From positions 1-20,971 of the forward strand of contig CANHVD010000018.1 of assembly GCA_947463775.1 (NCBI GenBank): DNA of 20,971 nt. Reading direction: 5' to 3'. Position 1 is the first letter of the stretch, and every line of letters begins with the position of its first letter. Both the position numbers and the translations under genes were made by a program. Below, piece by piece: positions 7,616 to 14,867 of this stretch. A model generated the notes under the pieces. It was not told where the DNA came from and ran no database searches. It worked only from the letters and a program-made list of their open reading frames with translations. Source of the stretch: Planctomycetaceae bacterium (GTDB taxonomy: Bacteria > Planctomycetota > Planctomycetia > Planctomycetales > Planctomycetaceae).

Positions 7616-9073
7616 TTAAATGCCAAGCCCGCCTTCGAAGCCTTTCGTCACGCCACTTTCATAATCGTGGTAATAACCGACTTCGACATTCTCCAGCACA
7701 GCCAGTGCATCATCAGTCAGGACGGCCGCCGAGAAGTACGTCGTCAACAGGTAGGAAGCGACGCCGAGGCTATCCAGGCCCATCAGCCGAGCAGACAGGC
7801 TAGGCAGAATCTCACCAGGGATACCCAGTTGATGTAGACCGACCACGCCCTGATCTGCTTCACCAATCCGCAGCAACAGAATGCTGGTGGTTCCAAACCA
7901 CTGATTGGATTGATAGCGACTCTTCATCTCGAGTTTGTCGCACGGCACAATCGGAACGCCACGCCACATAATCACTGGCGTCCCAAACAGGTTCATTGTG
8001 ACCGGCGGGACGCCTCGCCACGTGCATTCGCGTTCGAAGGCCGCAATTGCCTTCGGGTGAGCAAGGAAGAAGGCTGGCTTCTTCCAGACGAGTGCCAGCA
8101 GTTCATCCAGATCATCCGGCGTTGGGGCACCGTAGCGAGTACTGATTCGCATCGCGGGATCTACCGAATGAATCAGTCCGAACTTCTTGTTGTTGATCAG
8201 TTCCCATTCCTGCCGTTCTTTGATTCCTTCGATCGTCAGTCGCATCTGCTCTTCGAGCTGATTGTATGGACCGTTGTAGAGATCCGAGACCCGTGTATGA
8301 ACGCGAACCACAGTTTGAACAGAGGACAGTGAGTACTCGCGCGGCTCCGGTGAATAGTCGACAAACGTCTCCGGGATCTCGACGTTCTCGGCAAAGCCCG
8401 ATACAAGATCGATATTGCGTTCACCGTAACGATTCACGGCTGATTTCAGTTCGAGATGCTCCGCGATGGCTCGTTCAAAGTCTGCATTGAAGTTCGGGAT
8501 TTCTCGCAGCACTGCATCAAGATCGCGGCGAGACAATGACAGGAAGATACAAGGCGTCAGTGTACGAATAGTAACATCGGACGGTTTGTCGGAGACCAGA
8601 TCAGTTTCGCCAAAGAATTCTCCATCGGTCAGCAGCGCGATGCGGAGATCACTGCCATGCACACCTTTGCTGAGGACTTCGACTTGTCCCTGAGCGATGA
8701 TGAAGAACTTGTTGCCGTCTTCGCCTTCGACGACCAGCTTATTCCCCATTGAAACCTGCTCGGTGCGAAACCGAGTTGTCATCCGCGAGGTGATGGCCGT
8801 TGGCAGACCAGAGAAAAGCGGCACGCTGCGGAGTGAATCCGGCGACAACGTCGGATCACCATTCAGTAATTCCACAGCAATACGTTCGGCCTTGCTGAGT
8901 TCCACCTTGGTGCGATTGACGCGATACGTTCCACCTTCGACATGCACCCACGGCAGCAGGCTCAGTAGCCATCGCGGTGTGATCGACATCATTTTGGGAG
9001 ATGTCTTGGTGGTGTTCGCAAGATTGCGCGCGACCGCGGTGGTTACGCTCCGTTGCAGGAGATTGTCTGACAT
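7616..9073 (-). CDS. Family 2 encapsulin shell protein with inserted cNMP-binding-like domain (paralogue 2)
   Basis: A 485-residue paralogue of the neighbouring shell protein. The start at 9073 aligns with the paralogue's MSDNLLQRS beginning; an in-frame ATG at 9091 would add six residues. From about residue 203 to 470 the two proteins differ at only one position (Leu for Met). The CBD region (about 70-202) carries roughly 25-30 substitutions, mostly conservative. The C-terminal tails differ completely: this one ends in a Gly-rich tail (SGVTKGFEGGLGI), the other in a short basic tail. The cassette Arg is likewise Ser. Being first of the pair, it lies directly downstream of the cysteine synthase relic. 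Two co-encoded shell proteins suggest a two-component capsid, known for some CBD-type (Family 2B) encapsulins. Repurposing as a true transcription factor is unlikely because there is no HTH. Confidence 0.92.
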   Translation of the reverse strand: MSDNLLQRSVTTAVARNLANTTKTSPKMMSITPRWLLSLLPWVHVEGGTYRVNRTKVELSKAERIAVELLNGDPTLSPDSLRSVPLFSGLPTAITSRMTTRFRTEQVSMGNKLVVEGEDGNKFFIIAQGQVEVLSKGVHGSDLRIALLTDGEFFGETDLVSDKPSDVTIRTLTPCIFLSLSRRDLDAVLREIPNFNADFERAIAEHLELKSAVNRYGERNIDLVSGFAENVEIPETFVDYSPEPREYSLSSVQTVVRVHTRVSDLYNGPYNQLEEQMRLTIEGIKERQEWELINNKKFGLIHSVDPAMRISTRYGAPTPDDLDELLALVWKKPAFFLAHPKAIAAFERECTWRGVPPVTMNLFGTPVIMWRGVPIVPCDKLEMKSRYQSNQWFGTTSILLLRIGEADQGVVGLHQLGIPGEILPSLSARLMGLDSLGVASYLLTTYFSAAVLTDDALAVLENVEVGYYHDYESGVTKGFEGGLGI

Positions 9074-9214
9074 CAACACGACTTTCGTCATTCAGAGGGC
9101 CGTCAATCACATTCCGACCGCGAGCCAACTGCTCGATGTCAAAATGCAAATTCGCAAAAGTCGTCCAGAGGGCGTGTTGATCTGAGGCCGCATCGTTGTC
9201 GCAGAAAATGCAAA

Positions 9215-9229
9215 CGCCAATCATTGGCG
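9215..9229. promoter_or_regulatory. Perfect 7-bp palindrome upstream of the shell genes (possible operator)
   Basis: cgccaat-c-attggcg is a perfect inverted repeat about 140 bp upstream of the first shell gene and downstream of the cysteine synthase relic. It has no T-tract, so it is not a terminator. Its size suits a dimeric repressor such as an ArsR- or CRP-type protein. There is no independent support for binding. The rest of 9074-9360 shows no gene or clear promoter. Confidence 0.35.
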
Positions 9230-9360
9230 CTATCTGGACGGACGCGGTCTTCGAGCGGCGGAAAACCGATCTGAAGGATCACACGAAGGACGACACATTG
9301 CGGCTCATAGCGTGGACGCCTCACCGCCTGCACAAAAATCCTGGGAGCCTGTCTCGGAAT

Positions 9361-9782
9361 TGAATCCGTCAACAGATAACGCTCTTTACTGACAAGGAGC
9401 AAATCTACGACAGTGTTTTCAGTCGCTTACAACTTCGCAGGAACTCTGAGAGTTAATGCCATTGCAACCGATTCAAAGGGCGATCCCGTTCAGCAGCGAC
9501 AATCAACGCGCTATTACCAGCGCCTCTTCGTCGTGGACTTGTTGTACATCACGACCGAGGACACGATCAAGCAATGCGGGCACAAAGCCTGCCCCAATTC
9601 CCCGAATTCCGTGTTGTCCCGAGAATTCGTCGAGCAAGGAACGGTTGGCCGACCATTTCGCCAACAGAGCAGTTTCATGGCGGAAGGCGGAAACTCTGTT
9701 CAGATCACTAACTCTGACCCTCGTACGTTACCTGGACTCAGAAGAATCTTAAGCTATTTCGATTCCGGTTTCAGGCAGGCAT
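9361..9782 (-). pseudogene. Decayed cysteine synthase (O-acetylserine sulfhydrylase, CysK/SrpG type)
   Basis: Translated minus-strand fragments recall cysteine synthase in the correct order. A remnant of the N-terminal 'ESIGNTPLVRL' region is at about 9735-9715. LNRVSA is at 9686-9703 and ALLAK follows. IRGIGAGFVPALLDRVL (9559-9609) matches the family's 'IQGIGAGFIP..L' segment, followed by DEEALVIAR. A C-terminal TVVDLLLVSKERYLLTDS at 9361-9414 matches 'VVVLPDSGERYLSTDLF'. The frame is broken by a TGA at 9503-9505, further stops and shifts. A central deletion removes the region between the PLP-lysine motif and the 'SGGQPGPH' loop, leaving about 140 codons of the usual 310. A possible original ATG is at 9782. 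Cysteine synthase genes accompany Family 2 encapsulins elsewhere (srpG beside srpI in Synechococcus), so this was probably once a working member of the island. Confidence 0.8.
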
Positions 9783-9839
9783 TGCTCACCGATCTTTTGC
9801 AATGAAACGTCATGATCCCGCTTGCTCACGGGACTGCGT

Positions 9840-10052
9840 TTACTGGTGAGTCAGGCGATCGCGGAAGTGTCGAGTATGTTCCGAGCGATCGACTTGAGTC
9901 ACTCGACCTTCCTGCACATTAATGGTGATCTGTCCAAAACGAAGACCCCTCAACGCACGCAGAATGGTCTGCTCCAACTCCGTGGTCATCGGGTCTGAAC
10001 CACTGTCATTGGAAACTCGACTGACTGAACTTTTCTCAGAAAATGACGCCAT
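9840..10052 (-). CDS. YezD/DUF2292 family small protein
   Basis: A 70-residue protein whose residues 25-61 (LEQTILRALRGLRFGQITIN, then VQEGRVTQVDRSEHTR) fit the DUF2292 / YezD pattern: a short helix, 'L..l.fG.i.i.vq.G.v.qid..E..R'. Members of this family are small, of unknown function, and frequently lie next to sulfate assimilation or cysteine biosynthesis genes. That agrees with the neighbouring cysteine synthase relic 57 bp downstream and with the desulfurase. The first 22 residues are Ser-rich and poorly conserved looking. Met22 is an alternative start, but neither start has a strong ribosome-binding site. Confidence 0.75.
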   Translation of the reverse strand: MASFSEKSSVSRVSNDSGSDPMTTELEQTILRALRGLRFGQITINVQEGRVTQVDRSEHTRHFRDRLTHQ

Positions 10053-10138
10053 GATTTCTATCCGTAGAGGACGAGTGACTCAGGAGACTAAAAGTACGGG
10101 TGGTAGGCCGGGGAGCGATTCAAGCCTCGGTCAATGAC

Positions 10139-10165
10139 GCCGATCGTGCTCAACGCTCGATCGGC
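10139..10165. terminator. Hairpin between the small Cys-rich gene and the YezD gene
   Basis: A perfect 8-bp stem (gccgatcg / cgatcggc) with an 11-nt loop lies four bases after the stop of the small gene on the minus strand. A T-rich stretch (ttcttt) follows only in plus-strand reading, so it is not a textbook terminator for the minus strand. It may be an mRNA 3' stabilising structure or a weak terminator. Confidence 0.4.
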
Positions 10166-10169
10166 TTCT

Positions 10170-10394
10170 TTAGACCGCAGGGACGATCTCGCGAATCTGC
10201 CGAGCTGATGAGGACGGCAGCAGGTTTTCCCCGTGGCTCGCTTCTCGACGCATCATCAGCAATTCAAGGGCCGTATCCGCAGTGACTGTCTTTCCACAAC
10301 ATTGACATGTTGCCGAGAACCAGAATACGTCCGGCTCGATGACCCCCAGCGAGTGACCCCGACAAAGACATCTCAGTTGCTTCAGCAGTTGCAT
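10170..10394 (-). CDS. Small Cys-rich protein with zinc-ribbon-like CxC...CxCC pattern
   Basis: A 74-residue product starting at the ATG at 10394, which has AAGGA eight bases upstream; the longer open frame reaching 10487 overlaps the DUF1501 stop and has no such site. Cysteines are at 9, 11, 30, 32 and 33, with His14 near the first pair (RCLCRGH ... TCQCCGK), suggesting a small metal-binding (zinc-ribbon) fold or a redox/sulfur-handling protein. The C-terminal 35 residues are polar. I do not recognise a specific family; it loosely resembles short 'CxxxGH...C.CG' proteins of the DUF1660 type. It is the first gene of the sulfur/encapsulin island, following the terminator of the DUF1501 operon. 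Confidence 0.6.
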   Translation of the reverse strand: MQLLKQLRCLCRGHSLGVIEPDVFWFSATCQCCGKTVTADTALELLMMRREASHGENLLPSSSARQIREIVPAV

Positions 10395-10431
10395 TGTTCT
10401 AGTCCTTGTAGTTAAGCGATGGAAAGAGCAC

Positions 10432-10459
10432 CCCCGGCAGCCTGTCAGGGAAGCCGGGG
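10432..10459 (-). terminator. Terminator-like hairpin after the DUF1501 gene
   Basis: The arms ccccggc / gccgggg enclose a second nested hairpin cctg-t-cagg, giving about 11 base pairs with small bulges. It lies 21 bp after the DUF1501 stop on the minus strand and is followed by the pyrimidine-rich tgctctttcc. It probably ends the DUF1549-DUF1501 transcript and isolates the sulfur island. Confidence 0.6.
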
Positions 10460-10479
10460 CTGGAATGCCCTGCGAAATC

Positions 10480-11862
10480 CTAGGCAAAGATCTCTTTGAT
10501 CACGTTGCCTTCGACATCGGTGAGTCGGAAATCTCGCCCGCCGTAGTTGTATGTCAGCCGTTCATGATCAAGTCCCATCAGAGCCAGCAACGTGGCATGC
10601 AGGTCTGAGGTATGCATCCGCCCTTCGACAGCATGCAGTCCGTACTCATCTGTTGAACCATAAGAGAAGCCCGCCTTCACGCCGGCACCGGCCATCCACA
10701 TTGGAAAACCAGTGATGTTGTGATCTCGCCCGTCGACACCCTGTGCTGTCGGCATACGCCCGAATTCGCTGCCGAACAACACGAGGGTGTCTTCGAGAAG
10801 GCCACGTTGTTCCAGGTCGGCCAGCAGAGCTGCTGTGGGCTGATCTGTTGCTGCAGCATTGTCGGTCAGGCCTTTGTGGAGATTGTTGTGATGATCCCAG
10901 CCGCCTTGTCGAATCTCAACAAATCGCACACCGGCTTCACTCAGCCTGCGAGCCAGCAGACATTGTCGAGCAAAGCTGCCAGCTGGACCCGGCTTCACGC
11001 CGTATGCATCCTGAACATGTTGTGGCTCGGTGGAAATATCCAGCAGTTCAGGAACTTTGCCCTGCATCCGAAACGCCAGTTCGTAAGACTGAATGATGCC
11101 ATCCAGTTCGTCGGGGGCGCCTGGTTGTCGAGCCAGATCCGAGTTCATCGACTGCACAAGATCCAGTTGACGCCTTTGCAGCGAAGTCAGCTGTGACGCT
11201 TTCAGATTGGGCAGGTATCCCGTGTCCGTCACCTTCGTGCCCTGATAGTAGGCCGGCAGAAATGCCGTACCATAGTTTACCGCGCCTCCAAAGTTGGGGG
11301 ACGGATTGATTGTGATGTATCCGGGCAGATCCTGATTCTCAGACCCCAGACCATACAACAACCATGACCCCATTGAGGGGCGAGTCAGCGACGCAATCTT
11401 TGCTCCCGTATGAAGCTGAATCACCGCTTGTGGATGTGCCGGAGTATCCGTATGGAGTCCTCGAATGAAACACAACTTGTCGACCTGTTTGGCGACCTGC
11501 GGATACAGCTCAGAAACCCACGCACCAGAATTGCCATGCTGAGCAAACCGGAATTTTGATGCGACCAGTTTGCCACCGCCGGGGCCTGGCTTCTGATCGT
11601 TCTGCTGCAGAGCGGCTTTATATTCGAACGTATCCACATGCGACATCGCCCCTTCCATAAACAGGAAGATGATTCGCTTAACCTTCGTAGGAAAATGCGG
11701 GGCCTTGGGAGCCAATGACCGTTCTTCAGCGGTCTGTTCTGATGCGGTTGCCTGCCTGTTCTGTCCCAGCAATCCAGCCAGTGCCAGATAGCCAAAGCCC
11801 GTACCCGAGGTACGTAGAATTTGTCGTCTCGAAAGCGGCGAGAATCCTAAGGGGTTTGTCAT
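10480..11862 (-). CDS. DUF1501 protein with Tat signal (sulfatase-like fold)
   Basis: A 460-residue exported protein. The N-terminus has a twin-arginine signal (SRRQILR at residues 11-17, then a hydrophobic stretch GYLALAGLLG), so it should be folded before export. The body follows the DUF1501 pattern: FLFMEGAMSHVDTFEYK, HTDTPAHPQAV, GWDHHNNLHKG, LFGSEFGRMPTAQG and GRDHNITGFPMWMAG. The His/Asp-rich motifs are consistent with the alkaline-phosphatase-like metal-hydrolase superfamily, but the substrate is unknown. In planctomycetes these genes almost always pair with a DUF1549/DUF1553 gene, as here, 182 bp upstream. AAGGA precedes the start by nine bases. Confidence 0.95.
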   Translation of the reverse strand: MTNPLGFSPLSRRQILRTSGTGFGYLALAGLLGQNRQATASEQTAEERSLAPKAPHFPTKVKRIIFLFMEGAMSHVDTFEYKAALQQNDQKPGPGGGKLVASKFRFAQHGNSGAWVSELYPQVAKQVDKLCFIRGLHTDTPAHPQAVIQLHTGAKIASLTRPSMGSWLLYGLGSENQDLPGYITINPSPNFGGAVNYGTAFLPAYYQGTKVTDTGYLPNLKASQLTSLQRRQLDLVQSMNSDLARQPGAPDELDGIIQSYELAFRMQGKVPELLDISTEPQHVQDAYGVKPGPAGSFARQCLLARRLSEAGVRFVEIRQGGWDHHNNLHKGLTDNAAATDQPTAALLADLEQRGLLEDTLVLFGSEFGRMPTAQGVDGRDHNITGFPMWMAGAGVKAGFSYGSTDEYGLHAVEGRMHTSDLHATLLALMGLDHERLTYNYGGRDFRLTDVEGNVIKEIFA

Positions 11863-11890
11863 ATTGAAATTTCCTTTTCAGTATTCTTAA

Positions 11891-12038
11891 GGCGAGCGGC
11901 AGGGCGTAAGCCCCCCGAGTAGCGATTGTGTGTTTGTGTAAACTTTGGATACATGACTCGGTCAGGAGACCGGCCACAGCAGCAATTGCAAATTTTGTCA
12001 GAAGGGCGACACGGAGGGCTGGCGCCCAGCCGCTCGCC
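11891..12038. repeat. Inverted pair of 30-bp planctomycete-type intergenic repeats
   Basis: The 30 bases at 11891-11920 (starting ggcgagcggc) recur in reverse orientation at 12009-12038 with 25 of 30 matches. They lie between the DUF1549/DUF1553 and DUF1501 genes and enclose 88 bases. The second copy also forms its own hairpin ggctgg-cgc-ccagcc (12017-12031), six bases past the DUF1549 stop. The two copies could pair as one long stem in the intercistronic mRNA. I recognise the gcgagcgg...gggcgtaagcccccc style from other planctomycete intergenic regions, where it acts like a REP element; that recognition is from memory. Confidence 0.7.
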
Positions 12039-12044
12039 GAAGTA

Positions 12045-14735
12045 CTACCGCACGTAGCGAAACTCGGCGGAACCGATAAGGGCCTGAACAAAGCTGTGCC
12101 ACGCTGCGGTTTGTGCATCTTTGGCAACAATCAATTCTTCAACGGGGGCTTCTTCTTCCTGAGCGACGTCATCCGGGTTGGCCAGCTGAGCCGCCTGAGC
12201 CTGAGCGGCAGCAAGAGAAGAATTGGCATCGCTGACCGCAGCTTGTGAGTTTGGCTCAATCGGCGCGGGTGGTGCATTGACCGAAGCTGCTATCTCCTGA
12301 GCTTTCGCGGCGAACGCATCGGCGAGAGAAACTTCTGCTTCCGCCGCGAACTCCACCAGATAACCGTGGACACGAGCGATCTCTTCAGGAGTCGCATGCC
12401 GTCCGACAATTCTCAGATAAGCCTCATCGACTTTTGCCTCATCCGATAAGTCTGTTCGTGTGACCAACAACTCCGCGAGTGCCAGAGCTTGCTTTCTCAC
12501 GAAGCCATCGTTCAGCAGATACAACGCCTGAGTTGGAACTGTCGTTGTATCGCGAGCCCCCGTGACCAGACCTTGTTCGGCAAAATCAAAGACCTCCAGT
12601 GATTTTGGCACTAGTGTTCGCAGCAGTGGCAGATAGACACTGCGTTTCAAACTGGCATTGGCGTGGTCCACGATCTTCTTTGCTTCAGGCCCATTGTTCC
12701 GCAACTCGATGACTCGCAAGTCTTTCGCGGCCGAGCCATTTTCACGAGCGGCGTCCAGCTTCCCTGAAGCCGCCAACTGTGCATCTCGAATCTCTTCTGC
12801 GGTCAAGCGGCGTGGACTATGTCGCCAGACCAGACGATTTTCAGGATCGGCCGTAAGATGCTCGGGGGTCGTTTCTGAACCAAGTTGATAGGCTCGAGTC
12901 AGAACAATCTGTCGAATCAACTTTTTCAGTGACCAGCCATTGTCAACAAAGCGGTGAGCGAGATGATCAAGCAACTCCGGGTGTGAAGGACGATCACCGG
13001 TCACTCCAAAGTTGTCCGTTGTGCGAACAAGACCTTCTCCAAAGAGATGGTGCCAGACTCGATTTACGATCACTCGTGAGGCCAGTGGATTGCTCGGATC
13101 AGTCAGCCACTGAGCCAGCTCAAGCCTGCCACTTTGATTTGCTGGGATGACAGGCTGAGCCGGCCCGTGAACGACGGAAATCACGCCACGAGGAACTTTC
13201 GGGCCGAGCTTCTCCGCCTCTCCGCGATAACGAATCTCTGTGTCCCCGACATTCTTTGCGTCACGGACACCCAGAGCAATTTCACTCGTCGCGGTTGGGT
13301 CCGCCAGAGCCACATACTGAGCCTGAGCGCGATTCCATTTTTGGCGAGCGATCTGTTGCATCGGGCGACCATTGGGACCCGGCTTCTGAGCATCCGCACT
13401 GTCACGAACTCGTTCGAACTCTGCTTTCGCATCATCCGCCTTCTGTTTAGCCTCAGCAATCTGCGCCGCGTGAGCGTCATCGACTTCGTCTTGCTTTGAT
13501 AGGATCAGAAGCTTGTCTGTGTCGTAATAATCGAGCCCGCCGCCGCCCATCTTGTTACGCAGGCCGTCGCACAGATCAGTGCTGTTGAAGATTCCTGCCA
13601 GCCCGTAGTATTCGCTGGTCGGAATCGGATCGAATTTGTGGTCATGGCAGCGAGCACAACTGACGGTCAGTCCCAGCACCGAGCGGCTGACTGTGTCGAT
13701 TTGTTCGTCAATATTGTCCATGACGTAACGAACTTTGAAACGCTGATTGACGTCCTTGACTCCAAGAGCCAAAAAACCGGTGGCCGTTAACAGTTCTTTA
13801 CGTTGTTCTTCGGATGCGTAGGGAAGCAAATCGCCCGCGACCTGTTCGCGGACGAACTGATCATATGGCTTGTCCTTATTCAGCGAATCAATGACATAGT
13901 CACGATACTTCCACGCCTGAGGAAACGGCAGGTTCCGCGCGGAGCCTGTTGATTCACCATAGCGAGCCACGTCCAGCCAGTGCCGTCCCCAGCGTTCACC
14001 GAACGTCGAACTTGCCAGGAGCCTGTCGACGACGGTCTCAACAGCGTTTGGTGATTCGTCTGCAAGAAAAGTTTTGATGTCTTCCGGAGCTGGTGGCAAT
14101 CCGGTCAGGTCAAAGGTCACTCGACGCAACAGCGTCGCGCGATCTGCGTCACCGACTGGCTCAAGCGATTTTTGCTCAAGCTGAGACACAAGGAAGCAGT
14201 CAATATCGTCTCTCGCCCAATCCTTGTGTTGAATTTCAGGAACAACAGGCGACTGCAATGGTTGCCATGCCCAGTGATTCTTCCGGAGCGTTTCGTATTC
14301 GGGATTTGCTTCAGTCAGTTCAAAGGGAACTTCCGGACCCGGCCAGACCGCGCCATCAGTGATCCACTTGCGAAGATCATTGATCTCGTCTTCCGTCAGT
14401 TGCGAATCCGGAGGCATCTTCAACTTCGCGTCCGTTTTCAGAACGGCACGAATCAGAACGCTCTCGTCGGGATTGCCGACCACAACCGCGGCGCCACGAC
14501 CACCACCGGCCAGCAGACCATTGCGGTCATCGACTCGCAGACCACCCGCCGCTTTGTTATCCGCCGAGTGGCAGTTGAAGCAGTTATTGACCAGCAGTGG
14601 ACGGATCTTCTTTTCGAAGAACTCCAGCGATTCTGGTGACGGCTTCGCCTCATCAGCGAGAGTTGACCGAAATGGAAAAACCAGAACGACAGCCACTGGC
14701 AGCATCCGCCACCAGCGTGCAAGAACAGGCAACAT
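12045..14735 (-). CDS. PSCyt1 / DUF1549 (PSCyt2) / DUF1553 (PSD1) protein
   Basis: An 896-residue secreted protein. A signal peptide covers residues 1-27. The PSCyt1 domain has a haem c motif CFNCH at 52-56 (after VNN) and MPPDSQLTEDEI at 107-118, typical of a cytochrome-like module. DUF1549 runs from about 150 to 390, with LTGLPPAPEDI and a second CARCH motif at 360-364 followed by DHKFDPI. A helical, coiled-coil-prone linker covers 410-476, and DUF1553 runs from about 536 to 790 (ASRVIVNRVWHHLFGEGLV). An Ala/Gln/Glu-rich insert precedes the conserved C-terminal AWHSFVQALIGSAEFRYVR. The family is abundant in planctomycetes and proposed to act in periplasmic polysaccharide breakdown; no reaction is proven. 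AAGGA lies eight bases before the ATG. A Cys-rich leader ORF lies about 100 bp upstream. Confidence 0.95.
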   Translation of the reverse strand: MLPVLARWWRMLPVAVVLVFPFRSTLADEAKPSPESLEFFEKKIRPLLVNNCFNCHSADNKAAGGLRVDDRNGLLAGGGRGAAVVVGNPDESVLIRAVLKTDAKLKMPPDSQLTEDEINDLRKWITDGAVWPGPEVPFELTEANPEYETLRKNHWAWQPLQSPVVPEIQHKDWARDDIDCFLVSQLEQKSLEPVGDADRATLLRRVTFDLTGLPPAPEDIKTFLADESPNAVETVVDRLLASSTFGERWGRHWLDVARYGESTGSARNLPFPQAWKYRDYVIDSLNKDKPYDQFVREQVAGDLLPYASEEQRKELLTATGFLALGVKDVNQRFKVRYVMDNIDEQIDTVSRSVLGLTVSCARCHDHKFDPIPTSEYYGLAGIFNSTDLCDGLRNKMGGGGLDYYDTDKLLILSKQDEVDDAHAAQIAEAKQKADDAKAEFERVRDSADAQKPGPNGRPMQQIARQKWNRAQAQYVALADPTATSEIALGVRDAKNVGDTEIRYRGEAEKLGPKVPRGVISVVHGPAQPVIPANQSGRLELAQWLTDPSNPLASRVIVNRVWHHLFGEGLVRTTDNFGVTGDRPSHPELLDHLAHRFVDNGWSLKKLIRQIVLTRAYQLGSETTPEHLTADPENRLVWRHSPRRLTAEEIRDAQLAASGKLDAARENGSAAKDLRVIELRNNGPEAKKIVDHANASLKRSVYLPLLRTLVPKSLEVFDFAEQGLVTGARDTTTVPTQALYLLNDGFVRKQALALAELLVTRTDLSDEAKVDEAYLRIVGRHATPEEIARVHGYLVEFAAEAEVSLADAFAAKAQEIAASVNAPPAPIEPNSQAAVSDANSSLAAAQAQAAQLANPDDVAQEEEAPVEELIVAKDAQTAAWHSFVQALIGSAEFRYVR

Positions 14736-14840
14736 AGATCATTTCCTTAGAGGTTTCCGCCGTGTGCGAATGGACGCTGACACGGTGAGCAGAGATGTGG
14801 ATGGAACGAATTCGCAGGCTTCAAAACGAGCGGGAAAACG

Positions 14841-14867
14841 TCATCGACAACAACAAACAGCAGACAT
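14841..14867 (-). CDS. Eight-codon Cys-rich upstream ORF (leader peptide MSAVCCCR)
   Basis: The minus strand reads ATG TCT GCT GTT TGT TGT TGT CGA TGA. A GGAG box six bases upstream is the best ribosome-binding site in the leader. The ORF lies 105 bases before the DUF1549/DUF1553 start. A related leader at 20087-20113 has the same length (27 nt), the same upstream 'ggagtcgcgta' context and a run of four Cys codons. Short ORFs with runs of one amino-acid codon are the classic form of attenuation leaders. Three Cys codons in eight is far above expectation. Confidence 0.5.
   Translation of the reverse strand: MSAVCCCR

Noticed and set aside
6039..9073. Reading the two paralogues as Crp/Fnr transcription factors
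   Set aside because: They contain a cNMP-binding-like fold but no helix-turn-helix; the flanking sequence is the SrpI-type encapsulin shell fold.
9139..9402. 87-codon minus-strand open frame as an independent gene
   Set aside because: Its first residues are the C-terminal end of the decayed cysteine synthase (LLVSKERYLLTDS) and the rest has no recognisable features.
9413..9805. 130-codon plus-strand open frame opposite the cysteine synthase relic
   Set aside because: It has no ribosome-binding site or recognisable family, and the minus strand of the same stretch reads as ordered pieces of cysteine synthase, so the frame is a by-product.
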